Shown: positions 40,835 through 51,443, numbered from the stretch's first letter. The stretch: DNA of 64,000 bases from Rhizobium sp. RU33A (GCF_900156055.1 NZ_FTMQ01000002.1:434001-498000); one strand, 5' to 3'. The notes: generated by a model not told the origin, from the letters alone. Program-made: numbers and translations.

Positions 40835-42370
40835 TCAGCGCTTGGCGGTCAGGCCGACCAATGCCGTCACCGTGCTGTTGTCGGTGCCTGTCTTGTAGTT
40901 GGTCCGCTCGTAAGCGAGATCCGCCGTCGCATCGAGATAGCGATTGACCTTCCAGGTCAGGCCGGCGCCCGCGAGATAGGCCGTCGTGTCGCTCGCACTC
41001 GCGTTTCCGTCGTAGTTCGTGAAGGTTGTTCCACCGGTCAGGCGGGCGACGAGGTTCGTGCGCAGGTCGTGGGACAGCGCCGCAGTGACCCGGTGGATCG
41101 TTGCACCGTTTACACCGGCCGTAGTCGATGGATCGATACTGGTGTCGAGCGAGAGATCGATGCTGGTGCCGTCGCGCGGTGACCAGAAGATGTTGCCATC
41201 CACCGTCATCCCTGACAGTTCCGCCAGACGTGCGTCCTCGAAGGTCTGGTGCTCGTAGCCGAGGGCGATTTCGCCGCGCAGCTTCTCTCCCAGATCGACG
41301 GCCACACCGGCCTTGGCGCCATAAAGATCCGCCGAGCGCCGGTATCCCGACGAATCGACGGCTTCGTCATAGTCGATACGCCCGATCGTGCCTTCTATGA
41401 AGGGCGTGAGAGCAGGCGAGATCTCGTATCCGAGGCGGCTGCTGACGGTGTAGCGATTGCGGTCGCGATCACTGCGTTCGAGAATGCTGCCATTGGACAA
41501 CTTGGCATCCGAATACTGAAAGCGGGTGAAGTCGCCGGCGATAGAGCCGCGGATCAAGCCGAAGTCGCGTTCGACCGACACGCCAGTCCCGAACTGGTTG
41601 ACGCCGGACTGGACCCTGGCGCCGGACACGGCGTTCGGATCGTCGCTATCCTCGCGGCTGAAACTGTAGGATCCTGAGAGCGTCGCGATGGTGTCGTCTG
41701 CCAGATCGAGACGCAGGCGCCCGTCGATATTGGCGCGTGGCTTGTCGTTGTCCGTGCCGGACAGCGTTTCCTGCCATGCGCCTTCGGCTCCGACATTCAG
41801 CTCATGTCTCGACCAGTCCGAGGTCAAAGTACCCTTCAATCCGGTTTCAGAGAATGTGCGGTTGGTTTTGACGTCGCCGGACTTCTCCCGCTCTGTGCCG
41901 AATTTCTGGCTGATCGACGGCCGAAGGATCATGCTGCCAAGGCGAATGCCGGTGCCGTCTTCGGCATCCAAAGCGTCTCGGCGAATGCGGGCGCCCGTCG
42001 GGTCATCGAGCCGGGTTTCGCGCAGGTTCTGGCGACCGATGTCGTCGTCCAGCGGTAGGGCATCGGGATCGGCAAGCGGGTCCACCGGGAATGTGTTCGG
42101 GGCAATTGTTGCCGTCGTGGTCGGATCGGTCGCCAAGGCAGGCGCTGATGTCGACATTTCGTCCGCGCGCGTCGCGATGCCTGACGCGCCGATGCCGGGT
42201 GTTGACGTGCCGCTTGCCGCAGCGTCTGTCGAGGATTGCGGCGTGGGGCGGGTCTCTTGGGCTGCGACCAATGACGGGTGCACGAGTGCCGACAGCGCAA
42301 GGGCGCTGGCGAAAGCGCGCAGTCCCAGACGGCCTGCGCCGCGCTTGTCCCGATTTTCGACTGAAGTCAT
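40835..42370 (-). CDS. Outer-membrane beta-barrel protein (putative porin type 2)
   Basis: 511 residues from the ATG ending at 42370. A long N terminus leads into a signal peptide (LRAFASALALSALVHPSLVAA, cleavage about residue 37). A low-complexity Ser/Thr/Ala/Pro stretch (40-110) is followed from about 130 by repeating amphipathic strands with alternating aromatic residues, ending in AYERTNYKTGTDNSTVTALVGLTAKR. It fits the BBP2-like (DUF2320) outer-membrane proteins of rhizobia. The last residue is Arg, not the aromatic typical of porins. Function not known; an adhesion or polysaccharide-export role is only a guess. Confidence 0.78.
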   Translation of the reverse strand: MTSVENRDKRGAGRLGLRAFASALALSALVHPSLVAAQETRPTPQSSTDAAASGTSTPGIGASGIATRADEMSTSAPALATDPTTTATIAPNTFPVDPLADPDALPLDDDIGRQNLRETRLDDPTGARIRRDALDAEDGTGIRLGSMILRPSISQKFGTEREKSGDVKTNRTFSETGLKGTLTSDWSRHELNVGAEGAWQETLSGTDNDKPRANIDGRLRLDLADDTIATLSGSYSFSREDSDDPNAVSGARVQSGVNQFGTGVSVERDFGLIRGSIAGDFTRFQYSDAKLSNGSILERSDRDRNRYTVSSRLGYEISPALTPFIEGTIGRIDYDEAVDSSGYRRSADLYGAKAGVAVDLGEKLRGEIALGYEHQTFEDARLAELSGMTVDGNIFWSPRDGTSIDLSLDTSIDPSTTAGVNGATIHRVTAALSHDLRTNLVARLTGGTTFTNYDGNASASDTTAYLAGAGLTWKVNRYLDATADLAYERTNYKTGTDNSTVTALVGLTAKR

Positions 42371-42476
42371 GCTTGCGCCCGGCGATCTGTAATGCTTACC
42401 CAATCGTAAAGCCTGGTGGTTAATGATTGGTTTCGGCCGTCCTTGGCGAGCGGGCAAGCTTTGCCGCAGGAGCGGC

Positions 42477-43520
42477 ATGCACCACGAGAATTTACAGAAG
42501 ACGACAAACGCAGTATGGGACGACATGATCAAGCGCGCAGTCAATCTTGTTGAAGCCAGTGCCACCGAATCCGCTCTTCGCGTCATCTCGACCGAGCGGG
42601 AAGGGCTTCGTGTGCTCGAAGAGGCCTTGGCCGGTCCCTTGGCCGCACCCTTTTGCAATGCGGTGAAGACGATCGGCGGCATCGGCGGTCGGGTGATCGT
42701 CACCGGGGTCGGCAAGAGTGGCCATATCGGTTCGAAGATTGCCGCCACCTTCGCCTCGACCGGCACGCCCGCCTTCTTTGTCCATCCGTCCGAAGCCAAT
42801 CACGGCGATCTCGGCATGATCGCGCAGGATGATGCGATCCTGGCGATCTCCTGGGGTGGCGAAACGACGGAACTGCAGGGCATTCTGAGCTTTTCCCGTC
42901 GCTTCTCGATCCCGTTGATCGCCATCACGGCGGGTGAAAATTCCACGCTCGCCCGCAATGCCGATGTCGTGCTGTTGATGCCGAAGGTTCAGGAGGCCTG
43001 CCCGCACGGGCTGGCGCCGACAACCTCGGCGGTGCTGCAGCTTGCGATCGGCGATGCGATTGCGATTGCGCTGCTCGAAGCCCGCGGATTTTCGCCGTCC
43101 GACTTCCGCACCTTCCATCCGGGCGGCAAGCTCGGTGCGGCGCTCACCCATGTGCGCGACATCATGCATACCGGCGATCGGCTTCCGCTTGTGGCGCTCG
43201 GCACGCCGATGCCCGAGGCGGTCAAGACCTTGTCGCACAAGCATTTCGGCTGTGTGGGGATCGTGGATGAAGCCGGCAAGCTCTGCGGCATCGTGACGGA
43301 AGGCGACATGGCCCGCAATCTCGCGCGGGATCTGTCGATCCTCAACGTCGATGACGTGATGACCCGCAATCCCAAGGTTATCAAGGGCGATGCGCTGGCG
43401 ACGACCGCCGTGGCGATGATCAACAAACATAGCATAGGTGCGCTGATCGTCGTCGATGACGAGAACACGCCCGTCGGCCTCATTCACTTCCACGATCTGC
43501 TCAGGATCGGTGTCGCCTGA
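42477..43520 (+). CDS. kdsD: Arabinose-5-phosphate isomerase (KpsF/GutQ family)
   Basis: Converts ribulose-5-phosphate to arabinose-5-phosphate, the first step to KDO of lipopolysaccharide. 347 residues from the ATG at 42477 (AGGAG four bases upstream); an ATG at 42525 gives 331, closer to the family norm, so the start is uncertain. SIS domain with GVGKSGHIGSKIAATFASTGTPAFFVHPSEANHGDLG, then two CBS domains (about 220-270 and 285-340). Divergent from the porin gene. Confidence 0.93.
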   Translation: MHHENLQKTTNAVWDDMIKRAVNLVEASATESALRVISTEREGLRVLEEALAGPLAAPFCNAVKTIGGIGGRVIVTGVGKSGHIGSKIAATFASTGTPAFFVHPSEANHGDLGMIAQDDAILAISWGGETTELQGILSFSRRFSIPLIAITAGENSTLARNADVVLLMPKVQEACPHGLAPTTSAVLQLAIGDAIAIALLEARGFSPSDFRTFHPGGKLGAALTHVRDIMHTGDRLPLVALGTPMPEAVKTLSHKHFGCVGIVDEAGKLCGIVTEGDMARNLARDLSILNVDDVMTRNPKVIKGDALATTAVAMINKHSIGALIVVDDENTPVGLIHFHDLLRIGVA

Positions 43521-43526
43521 GGCGGC

Positions 43527-43994
43527 TCAAGCCTCTTCCACTGTCAGATCGCGGCCATCGCTGGAAACAATCCGCACGCGAGCGCCACCGGGCAGGTCCG
43601 GGCCGGAAACCAGCCAGAAGGTGTCGTCCAGCCGGATGCGGCCGCGTCCCTCGCGGATCGGCTCGGCCAGCACGGCGGTGCGTCCGACGAGGCTTGCGCC
43701 ACGCTGATTAAGGAGTGGTTCGTCGCTCGACGTCTCGAGGCGGGTGAAGAGACGGCGCCCGGCGAGCGTGAACGCCACGGCGCTGGCCGCAAAGACCAGC
43801 GACTGGATTTGCCAGGACCAGAAGCCTGCATCCCAGAGCAGCAGCGACAGGACACCGGTCAGGATGGCACCGAGGCCGATCCAAACCAGGAAGACGCCTG
43901 GCATAACCAGTTCGGCCGCAAGCAGCAGCATGCCGAGGACCCACCAGCTCCAGGGACCGAGTTCGGCGATGATGCGCGCCAGCATGGCGGTCAC
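43527..43994 (-). CDS. NfeD-like membrane protein
   Basis: 155 residues: two or three N-terminal membrane helices (about 12-75) and a C-terminal OB-fold beta domain ([23 protein letters not shown]). Start taken as GTG ending at 43994, giving a GTGA overlap with the SPFH gene; ATG at 43985 is the alternative. NfeD proteins pair with SPFH proteins in membrane-quality control and membrane microdomains, and here they form a two-gene operon. Confidence 0.9.
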   Translation of the reverse strand: MTAMLARIIAELGPWSWWVLGMLLLAAELVMPGVFLVWIGLGAILTGVLSLLLWDAGFWSWQIQSLVFAASAVAFTLAGRRLFTRLETSSDEPLLNQRGASLVGRTAVLAEPIREGRGRIRLDDTFWLVSGPDLPGGARVRIVSSDGRDLTVEEA

Positions 43995-44992
43995 TCGCCG
44001 TTCGGGTTGAAGGAGCTGATCGGCGGCGTGGTGCGTGGCGCTGCCGCCGGACGCGGCGGGGCAGTGCGCTTGTCGTCGCCGAAGACTTCGCGCGCAATCG
44101 CGCCGATGCCGCCAAGCGAGCCGATCAGGGCCGTGGCTTCCATTGGCATCAGAACCACCTTGGAGTTGCTCGAGGTGCCGATCGAGGCCATGGCCTCGGT
44201 GTATTTCTGGGCGACAAAGTAATTGATGGCGTTGACGTCGCCGGCGGCGATCGCGTCCGAGACGAGGCGGGTGGCTTTGGCTTCGGCTTCCGCCAGACGC
44301 TCACGGGCCTCGGCCTCGCGATAGGCTGCCTCACGCTCACCTTCGGCCTGAAGGATGGCGGCCTGCTTGGCGCCTTCGGCCCTCAGGATCTGGGCATTAC
44401 GGAAGCCTTCGGCTTCCAGGACCTGGGCGCGCTTCTCACGCTCCGCCTTCATCTGGCGACCCATGGCATCCACGAGGTCGGCCGGCGGCTGAATATCCTT
44501 GATCTCGACGCGGGTCACCTTGATGCCCCAGGGACGGACCGCCTCGTCGACGACGCGTAGCAGCCGATCGTTGATGACCTCACGGTTGGACAGCAGTTCA
44601 TCGAGGTCCATCGAGCCCATGACCGAGCGAATATTGGTCATTGTCAGGTTGAGGATGGCATTTTCCAGGTTCGAGACTTGATAGGCGGCTTCTGCAGCGT
44701 TCAACACCTGATAGAAAGCGACTGCGTCCGCAGAAACCGAGGCATTGTCCTTGGTGATAACTTCCTGGGTCGGCACATCAAGCACCTGCTCCATGACGTT
44801 CATCTTCGCGCCGATCCGCTCAAAGAACGGGATGATCAGGTTGAGGCCCGGCTCCAGCGTGCGCGTGTAGCGGCCAAAACGCTCGATCGTGTAACGGAAA
44901 CCCTGCGGTACGGTCTTGATGCCGGCAAAGAGGACCAGGATCACAAGCAGTACGAGTGCGATGACGACGATGTCCGGACCGGTGACGGGCAT
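43991..44992 (-). CDS. SPFH/band-7 (stomatin-like, QmcA type) membrane protein
   Basis: 333 residues from the ATG ending at 44992 (GGAGGAATTC directly upstream). One N-terminal transmembrane helix (about 8-28), then the SPFH domain ([28 protein letters not shown]... to about 190), then a long charged coiled coil rich in Ala/Glu/Arg (195-275), and a Pro-rich tail. Oligomeric scaffold of membrane microdomains. Transcribed with the nfeD-like gene. Confidence 0.93.
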   Translation of the reverse strand: MPVTGPDIVVIALVLLVILVLFAGIKTVPQGFRYTIERFGRYTRTLEPGLNLIIPFFERIGAKMNVMEQVLDVPTQEVITKDNASVSADAVAFYQVLNAAEAAYQVSNLENAILNLTMTNIRSVMGSMDLDELLSNREVINDRLLRVVDEAVRPWGIKVTRVEIKDIQPPADLVDAMGRQMKAEREKRAQVLEAEGFRNAQILRAEGAKQAAILQAEGEREAAYREAEARERLAEAEAKATRLVSDAIAAGDVNAINYFVAQKYTEAMASIGTSSNSKVVLMPMEATALIGSLGGIGAIAREVFGDDKRTAPPRPAAAPRTTPPISSFNPNGE

Positions 44993-45117
44993 GAATTCCT
45001 CCAGCATTGGCGCAAACGGAAATTGCGCCCCCTTGGTCTAACATCGTGGCGTGACAGGGTAAATGCAAGGGATCGCGGTCACATGCTGCGTGCTTTGCCA
45101 TCCGGACTGACGGCTGC

Positions 45118-45153
45118 AAGAAACAGAAAAGCGGCGGGATTTCTCCCGCCGCT
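45118..45153 (-). terminator. Terminator of the chemoreceptor operon
   Basis: Perfect ten-base stem (45130-45139 with 45144-45153), followed on the minus strand by TTTTCTGTTTC; 27 bases past the chemoreceptor stop. Confidence 0.8.
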
Positions 45154-45180
45154 TCGGTTTTCAGGCTGATCGACCTGAGC

Positions 45181-47142
45181 TTAGAACTCTTCCCAGTTGT
45201 CCTGGGCCACCGCCGCGTTGCCGTGGCTGCGTGGTGCGGGGGCCGTATGCCGTGCAGGCGCTGCAGCACGCGGTGCGGGAGCGCGGCTTGTCGATGTCGA
45301 GGGCTGGGCCATGACACGCGCTGTTTCGCGCAGCGCCGATGCCTGGGTTTGCTGGACGCCGTCGATGCTGAAGTGCGAGATCAGTTCGCGGAGCTTCGCG
45401 GCTTCGCTCGCGAGTGCTGCGGACGCGGCGTTGGATTCCTCGACCATGGCGGCGTTCTGCTGGGTCGTCTGGTCCATCGAGTTGACGGCATGATTCACTT
45501 CCGACAGGCCGGTCGCCTGTTCCTTCGCTGAAAGGGCAATCGCGTCCATGTGGGTGTTCATCTCGGCGATAAAGCCGCCGATGGTGCGCAGGGACTCACC
45601 GGTCTTGCGGACGAGATCCACGCCGCCAGCGACTTCGGTCGAGGAGTTCTGGATGAGAGCCTTGATCTCCTTTGCCGCATTCGCAGAGCGCTGGGCGAGT
45701 TCACGGACCTCCTGGGCGACGACGGCAAAGCCCTTGCCGGCTTCACCGGCGCGTGCGGCCTCAACGCCCGCATTGAGCGCCAGCAGGTTTGTCTGGAAGG
45801 CGATTTCGTCGATCACGCCGATGATGTTCGAGATCTGCTGCGACGAATTCTCGATCCGGCGCATGGCTTCTTCGGCGCGGGAGACGACGTCCGACGACTG
45901 GTTGGCAGAGGTGTTGGCGTGAGCCGCGACACCACGGGCCTCCTCGGTCCGCTTGCTTGAGCTGACGACGTTGGCGGTGATCTCTTCGACGGCGGCAGCC
46001 GTCTGTTCCAAAGCGGCGGCCTGCTGCTCAGTGCGCTTCGATAGATGATCGGTCCCCGAGGCGATCTCGCGGGTGCCGGTTTCCATGGTTGCGACGCTGT
46101 TGTTGATCGAGGCCATGGTCTGGTTCAGCTGGCGGACCGACTGGTTGAAGTCGTGGCGGAGTGCCTCGAAGTCCGGCGCGAAGGCTTCGTTGATCTGGAA
46201 AGCGAGATCGCCGGAAGCGAGGCGCTTCAGACCGGCTGCCAGGCCAGATGTGGCAATGCGCAGACGTTCGGCGGCATCGGCTTCGGCACGCTGCTGGGTG
46301 GCAATGCGCTCGGCTTCGGCACGCTGGCGATTGCCTTCCGCTTCGGATTCCAGACGCTTGTTGGCGATGGCTGCCTCACGGAAGATCTGCATGGCGGCGG
46401 CCATGCGCCCGATCTCGTCCTTGCCACCCTGATCGATCGTGACCTCGAGGTCGCCATTGGCGAGGCGCGTCGTGTTGTCGGCAAGCTTGCCGAGCGGACG
46501 GGAAACGAGCTGGAAGTTCAGGAAACCGAGAAGTATGGCGGCGATACCGACGATGATCGAAGCGGCAAGGCTCACCGTTTCGACAAGCGACAGGGCTGCG
46601 GTCTGGTTTTCAGCGGCTGCGACAGCGCGTGCCGAAAGCGAAGACTTGAGCTCGCCAAGGCGATCTTCGAAGGCCTTGACCAGTGCTTCGCCTTCGCCAG
46701 TCACTTCGATAGCGCGTGCCAGTTCAACCGTCTCAGGGTCACGCATCAGGAGGATCTGACGGTCCATGAAGTTCGTCTTCCATGTCTGGAAGGAGGTGAT
46801 GGCTTCACTGAACTTCGCCAGTTCTGCGGGGGCCGACGTCGACAGCATGGTCTCGATCGCGGGACGTTTTGCGTTCATGTCAACAGTCACCTTCTCCGCG
46901 CCAGCCGCATAATCGCGGTTGCCGGTGAGCAGGAAGGTCTTCAACTGGAGGTCCGCGACGTAGAGATCGGCAGAGAACTCTTCGATGACCGCAACGGCGC
47001 GGTTCATCGTGGCGGTTTCCGCGACTTGCTCACTCGCCGTAATGGCGCGATTGTGCATGAAGGTCGAGGCTGCGATCGCAATGGCGGCGAGGAGTCCGAA
47101 AGCGAGAAAGCCTTTGGCGCTCACGGATAAATTCTTAAGCAT
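45181..47142 (-). CDS. Methyl-accepting chemotaxis protein with CheR-docking tail
   Basis: 653 residues from the ATG ending at 47142. TM1 (about 10-28), a periplasmic helical bundle of about 160 residues (no Cache fold evident), TM2 near 190-212, HAMP to about 265, a second HAMP-like segment near 320-370, then the signalling domain with the hairpin tip [28 protein letters not shown]. It ends in NWEEF, close to the NWETF pentapeptide that tethers CheR/CheB in high-abundance receptors. Ligand unknown. It follows a secreted PDC-like gene by 79 bases, its probable operon partner. Confidence 0.93.
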   Translation of the reverse strand: MLKNLSVSAKGFLAFGLLAAIAIAASTFMHNRAITASEQVAETATMNRAVAVIEEFSADLYVADLQLKTFLLTGNRDYAAGAEKVTVDMNAKRPAIETMLSTSAPAELAKFSEAITSFQTWKTNFMDRQILLMRDPETVELARAIEVTGEGEALVKAFEDRLGELKSSLSARAVAAAENQTAALSLVETVSLAASIIVGIAAILLGFLNFQLVSRPLGKLADNTTRLANGDLEVTIDQGGKDEIGRMAAAMQIFREAAIANKRLESEAEGNRQRAEAERIATQQRAEADAAERLRIATSGLAAGLKRLASGDLAFQINEAFAPDFEALRHDFNQSVRQLNQTMASINNSVATMETGTREIASGTDHLSKRTEQQAAALEQTAAAVEEITANVVSSSKRTEEARGVAAHANTSANQSSDVVSRAEEAMRRIENSSQQISNIIGVIDEIAFQTNLLALNAGVEAARAGEAGKGFAVVAQEVRELAQRSANAAKEIKALIQNSSTEVAGGVDLVRKTGESLRTIGGFIAEMNTHMDAIALSAKEQATGLSEVNHAVNSMDQTTQQNAAMVEESNAASAALASEAAKLRELISHFSIDGVQQTQASALRETARVMAQPSTSTSRAPAPRAAAPARHTAPAPRSHGNAAVAQDNWEEF

Positions 47143-47221
47143 AGTAAAATCCTGTCCCGGTCGGGGTCGAATTGAATCATGGTTTACAGGACGGCCGCCA
47201 TCATGGGGTCGTGTCGACGGA

Positions 47222-47830
47222 TTAGCTGCCGGCCAGTGAGCGGCGCTCAAGTTCCGTCAGGTTGAGCTCGACGGTGACGGCGCCGATCTTCTTCTTGGCG
47301 CTGTCAACCAGCGTCAGGCTCACCTGGTTTCGCCAGATCTTCATTTCGTCATCCCACTCGGCTTCATCGATGAAGATTGCGTCTTCCGAGATGTCATAGG
47401 TCTTCTGGAACTTCGCCTCGTCGCCCTGCCAGAAGTCACTGGTGATCGAGCTCTGGCCGACATTCAGGCCGTTCTGGTCCATCACGAAGATTTCCGGATA
47501 GAGGCCAAGCGATTTCCCCTGAATGCGGGCGAGATAGACGGAGAGCGGGCTCGAGAGCGTCGCGGCGATCAGCGGCTTGTCGGCTGCCTCGCGCTCGGCC
47601 TTCCACTGATTGTCCAGCTCGTCGATCTTGTCCTGCGACAGTTCTGTGAGCCGCGCATTCTGCGCCTCGACCGATACGGTGACGATCTCGGCGGACACGA
47701 ACTCCTGGATCTGCTTGATGAGCTCGGGCGAGACAAGCTTGGCGATATCAGGCTGGGCCGGTTGTGCATGGGCAGTGGCGAGTGACGCGACGAAGAACGT
47801 CGATGCCAATGCTGTCGTGACGAATTTCAT
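47222..47830 (-). CDS. Secreted PDC-sensor-like periplasmic protein
   Basis: 202 residues from the ATG ending at 47830 (AAGGAGACC upstream). Signal peptide with cleavage after AHA22. The mature part reads like a stand-alone PDC/Cache-type sensor: a helix near 30-75, then [53 protein letters not shown]. No membrane anchor. Immediately upstream of the chemoreceptor gene. It may be a periplasmic ligand-binding partner of that receptor; this is inferred from order only. Confidence 0.75.
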   Translation of the reverse strand: MKFVTTALASTFFVASLATAHAQPAQPDIAKLVSPELIKQIQEFVSAEIVTVSVEAQNARLTELSQDKIDELDNQWKAEREAADKPLIAATLSSPLSVYLARIQGKSLGLYPEIFVMDQNGLNVGQSSITSDFWQGDEAKFQKTYDISEDAIFIDEAEWDDEMKIWRNQVSLTLVDSAKKKIGAVTVELNLTELERRSLAGS

Positions 47831-48179
47831 GATGGTCTCCTTCAACTCCCCCTAATTCTAGGGATCATTACTAAACGGACCCTTAATATAAGAAATTGCC
47901 TATCTAAAATTGTAATGAAATCCAATGATTTAAGTAGGCTTTGCCGTCCCAGATTTACGCCTATGAGCAGCTTGAGGTTGTCTTTGCGGTTGTGTTGCTT
48001 CGGAGTTTCGACGCGCTAAGCAAATGAAAAGATGCACTAAAGTTGGGCATATGTACTGAAAATTGGGCTTTTTCTCATTGGCTCGCCATGCGTGTTCGTC
48101 GTCTCGGTTGTGCCGCTGTCCTAGCTCAAATGCCCCTCCGAAAGGCATGGGACGACGTGAATCGACGTGGATGCAAAGC
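47831..48179. other. Intergenic region, AT-rich near the chemoreceptor operon
   Basis: About 350 bases with no supported gene. The part at 47860-47935 is unusually AT-rich for this genome and contains TATATT on the minus strand (47885-47890), a plausible -10 for the PDC-like gene, but no good -35 at the right distance. Small readings here lack a ribosome site. Confidence 0.4.
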
Positions 48180-48206
48180 AAAAAGGGACCGCCTTCCGGC
48201 AGTCCC
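48180..48206 (-). terminator. hemH terminator
   Basis: Stem 48185-48193 with 48198-48206 (one mismatch), TTCC loop, followed on the minus strand by TTTTT; 36 bases past the hemH stop. Confidence 0.75.
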
Positions 48207-48242
48207 CTTCGTCATTTTCTATATCGCTTAGACTATTGAGCT

Positions 48243-49277
48243 TCAGGCCCAGCCTTGGAGTTCGCGGCGCACGACGTTCTCGATCACGCGCATGCCGTCG
48301 TCGCTGTCGTTGAGGCAGGGAATGTGGGTGAACTTCTCGCCACCATTGTGCAGGAAGTCTTCGCCGGCTTCACCGGCGATTTCCTCCAGCGTTTCCAAAC
48401 AGTCGGAGACAAAGCCCGGGTTCATGATGGCGATCCGTTTGACCCCCTCCTTCGCCAGCTTTTCGACGGTCTTGTCGGTATAGGGCTGCAGCCATTCCTC
48501 AGGCCCGAAGCGCGACTGGAAGGTCACCATCAGCTTGTCCTTCTCCCAGCCCAGATGGTCGCGCAGCAGGCGCGTCGTCTTGTGACACTGGCAGTGATAG
48601 GGGTCGCCCTTCATGAAGTAGGACTTCGGAATGCCGTGATAGGAGGTGATCACCAGCTCAGGCTCCCAGTCGAGGGTCGCCAGATGCTGGTTGATCGAGT
48701 TGGCAAGGGCGGCAATGTAGACCGGATCATCGGCATATTGCGGCACGGTGCGCAAAGCCGGCTGCCAGCGCATCTTCAACAGCGCCTTAAAGGCTTCGTC
48801 GTTGACGGTCGCCGTGGTTGCCGCCGCATAATGCGGGTAGAGCGGATAAACGAGAATGCGCTCGCAGCCTGCCTTCTGCATCTCGTTCATCTTCGCCTGG
48901 ATCGCCGGCTGGCCGTAGCGCATCGCCCAATCGACATGCACATTCGGAAGATCTTTCAGGGAAACCGCGAGCTTCTCGGCCTGGCTGCGGGTGTAGGTGC
49001 GCAGATAGCTTTCATCGAGATCCTTGTTCCAGATCTCTTCATAAGCCTTGCCGACCTTCTGCGGGCGGCGGTTGAGAACAATGCCGTACAGAATGGGGTA
49101 CCAGAACCACCGCGACCACTCGATGACGCGCTTGTCCGTCAGGAACTCCTCGAGATAGCGGCGCATCGACTTGTAGTCCGTGCCATCGGGCGTTCCGAGG
49201 TTGACGAGCAGCACGCCGACCTTACCGAAATTGACGGGCGGATGGTCGGAGGGCCAATGGGCAGGCAGTACATTCAT
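48243..49277 (-). CDS. hemH: Ferrochelatase
   Basis: Inserts ferrous iron into protoporphyrin IX. 344 residues. The N-terminal VGVLLVNLGTPDGTD, the catalytic-His motif ITSYHGIPKSYFMKGDPYHCQC, and NPGFVSDCLETLEEI near the C terminus with its conserved glutamate are intact. The cysteines in YHCQCHKTTR may be ligands of the 2Fe-2S cluster seen in some proteobacterial enzymes, but this cannot be decided here. Monocistronic. Confidence 0.96.
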   Translation of the reverse strand: MNVLPAHWPSDHPPVNFGKVGVLLVNLGTPDGTDYKSMRRYLEEFLTDKRVIEWSRWFWYPILYGIVLNRRPQKVGKAYEEIWNKDLDESYLRTYTRSQAEKLAVSLKDLPNVHVDWAMRYGQPAIQAKMNEMQKAGCERILVYPLYPHYAAATTATVNDEAFKALLKMRWQPALRTVPQYADDPVYIAALANSINQHLATLDWEPELVITSYHGIPKSYFMKGDPYHCQCHKTTRLLRDHLGWEKDKLMVTFQSRFGPEEWLQPYTDKTVEKLAKEGVKRIAIMNPGFVSDCLETLEEIAGEAGEDFLHNGGEKFTHIPCLNDSDDGMRVIENVVRRELQGWA

Positions 49278-49346
49278 CTTGATATCCTGGTGATGAGATC
49301 TCGACCGATACGTGGCGAAGGCCAGTTGAGATCATCTGATAAAAGC

Positions 49347-49380
49347 AAAAGCCGGCCCGGGGAAGCCCGGACCGGCTTTT
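49347..49380. terminator. Bidirectional-looking terminator between hemH and the 5'-nucleotidase gene
   Basis: Fifteen-base stem (49347-49361 with 49366-49380, one mismatch) flanked by AAAA and TTTT. It serves the minus-strand 5'-nucleotidase gene, whose stop is at 49399. Confidence 0.85.
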
Positions 49381-49398
49381 GTCATGCGTCAAACGGTC

Positions 49399-51300
49399 TT
49401 ACTTCGGCGGAAGCTGCAATTCACGGCCGATCGAGAGCACGTTCGGATTGCGCAGCGTGTTCGCCTCGGCGATCTTGCCCCACATCATTCCGTCACCATA
49501 GGTGGCCTCAGCGATCTTCCAGAGGTTGTCGCCGGCAACCACCTTGTAGACGGTTTCGGCAGTCGCCATGGCAGTATCGGCAGCACTTGCCGCGGGGGCT
49601 TCCGCAGCAGCCGGAGCCTCGGTTGCGGCCGGAGCCTCAGCGGCCGGTACTTCGGTTGCTGGTGCGGTCGTATCGCTTGCCGGAGGTGCCGTCGCCGAGA
49701 TCACGGTGATGCGACCATCGGTGTAAGGCCTGTAGGGGCTGTTCTTGGCAATGTAGTCGGCCACGACGGTTTCAAGGCCCGGGCCGAAATCGTAGGCGTT
49801 CTGTCCGCCGCTCTCGAACACGCCATAGCCATCACCGCCGGTGCGCATGTAGTTGTTGGTGGCCACGCCGTAGACCTTCTCGGGGTCAATGGCGACGAAG
49901 GCGTCACCTTCCTTGACCTCGACGGAGGAGATGCGGCTGCCGGCCGGCTTGGTCAGGTCGGCAGTGAACTTCAAACCGGAGACCTGCGGGAAACGACCTG
50001 CTGCTTCCTCGACCTGGCTGACGCCGTTCTCGAGCGCTGCAACAATGTCGGAGCCCTTGAGCTGGAAGGAGGCAAGCGTGTTCTGGAACGGCAGGACAGT
50101 CAGGACCTCGCCCATGGTGACGGTACCGGCGTCGATCGACGCGCGCAGACCGCCGCCGTTCTGGATAGCGATGGTGATACCCTGATCGCTCAGGCGGTCC
50201 ACCATGGCATCGGCCACGAGATTGCCCATGGTGCATTCGACCGCACGGCAGGTTTCACGCGAGCCGTCGATGGCCTCGGCAGTCTCGCCGATTTCCTTCA
50301 GCTTCAGCTCCTCGATCGGGCCGCCGAGTTCGGCCACCTTGGCGACGAAGCCTTCATCCGGGGTTACCGAGGCGTCCAGCAGTTTGGGTTCGCCGGTCGC
50401 GGTCTTGACGACGCCTGCATCATCGAAAACGACCGTCAGGTCGCCGAGATACTTGGAATAGGCATAGGCCTGGACGATCGGAACATCCTGGCCGGCCGGA
50501 TTTTTCACCATGGTCGGGTAGGGGCCGGCGGCCTTCTCGTCGGTGTTGGACAAAAGCGTGTGGCTATGGCCGCCGACGATCACGTCGATGCCGTCAACGG
50601 CTGCCGCGATTTCCTGATCCTTGACGTAGCCCACATGCGAGAGCAGCACGATCTTGTCGATGCCCTGGCCTTCGATCTCGGCCACGGCTTCCTTCAGATA
50701 AGTGATCTCGTCGGCAAACAGGATGGTGTCGCCAGGCGAGGAGGTCTCGTCCGTGTCGGTTGCGAGGACCGAGACGATGGCGACTTTCTCCTCGCCGAAC
50801 TCCTTGACGATGTAGGGCTTGAACTTGTCGGCGACCGGAGAGTTGAGACCGGCCAGCGTATTGCCCGAGATCATCGGGAACTGCAGCGCATCAATGAACT
50901 TCGCCAGCTCTTCCGGGCCGTCGTCGAATTCGTGGTTGCCGATGGCCATGGCATCGAAGCCGATGGCGTTCATGAAGTCGGCAATCGGGGCGCTCTTGTA
51001 GGTGGTGTAGAAGAGCGAGCCTTGGAACTGGTCGCCAGCGTCGAGCGTCAGGACGTTCTTGCCGGTGAGTTCGGCGCGGCGGGCATCAATGGCGGCCTTC
51101 ACACGGGCGATGCCGCCGAAGCATTCGTTGGCGGCCGCATCATCTGCCGAGCAGGTGGAATCGGATTTGCTGATGGCCTCGATGCGTGAATGCAGGTCGT
51201 TGATGTGCAGGATATTGAGTTCGAAATCGGCCAGAGCGGTTCCGGCGGTCAGGGCCAGCACCGAGGCGCTGAAAAGGCCAATCTTCAAATGTCTGAACAT
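49399..51300 (-). CDS. Periplasmic 5'-nucleotidase/UDP-sugar hydrolase with C-terminal LysM
   Basis: 633 residues. Signal peptide (cleavage ALA|DF near residue 24), N-terminal metallophosphatase domain with ILHINDLHSR, DAGDQFQGS, IGNHEFDDG and GGHSHT ligands, and a 5'-nucleotidase C-terminal domain (IAIQNGGGLRASIDAG ... TNNYMRTGGDGYG). A Pro/Ala/Glu linker of about 55 residues leads to a LysM module (YKVVAGDNLWKIAEATYGDGMMW ... IGRELQLPPK). The enzyme salvages external nucleotides, and LysM should hold it on peptidoglycan. Most homologues lack LysM. Confidence 0.94.
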   Translation of the reverse strand: MFRHLKIGLFSASVLALTAGTALADFELNILHINDLHSRIEAISKSDSTCSADDAAANECFGGIARVKAAIDARRAELTGKNVLTLDAGDQFQGSLFYTTYKSAPIADFMNAIGFDAMAIGNHEFDDGPEELAKFIDALQFPMISGNTLAGLNSPVADKFKPYIVKEFGEEKVAIVSVLATDTDETSSPGDTILFADEITYLKEAVAEIEGQGIDKIVLLSHVGYVKDQEIAAAVDGIDVIVGGHSHTLLSNTDEKAAGPYPTMVKNPAGQDVPIVQAYAYSKYLGDLTVVFDDAGVVKTATGEPKLLDASVTPDEGFVAKVAELGGPIEELKLKEIGETAEAIDGSRETCRAVECTMGNLVADAMVDRLSDQGITIAIQNGGGLRASIDAGTVTMGEVLTVLPFQNTLASFQLKGSDIVAALENGVSQVEEAAGRFPQVSGLKFTADLTKPAGSRISSVEVKEGDAFVAIDPEKVYGVATNNYMRTGGDGYGVFESGGQNAYDFGPGLETVVADYIAKNSPYRPYTDGRITVISATAPPASDTTAPATEVPAAEAPAATEAPAAAEAPAASAADTAMATAETVYKVVAGDNLWKIAEATYGDGMMWGKIAEANTLRNPNVLSIGRELQLPPK

Positions 51301-51443
51301 CTATCTCTCCTGTTGCAATCGATCACCGACAGCCTGGCACGGATTGATGACAGTCACGCGCCAGAATTCGGATGGCGGATGTTTTCATCAAGACCGGAAC
51401 AGGGCAAGCAAAATTCACTTGATGTCCGCATCTTGGCGTGGCC

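Noticed and set aside
47930..48181. An 83-residue minus-strand frame in the gap before hemH
   Set aside because: No ribosome site, no recognisable domain and unusual composition.
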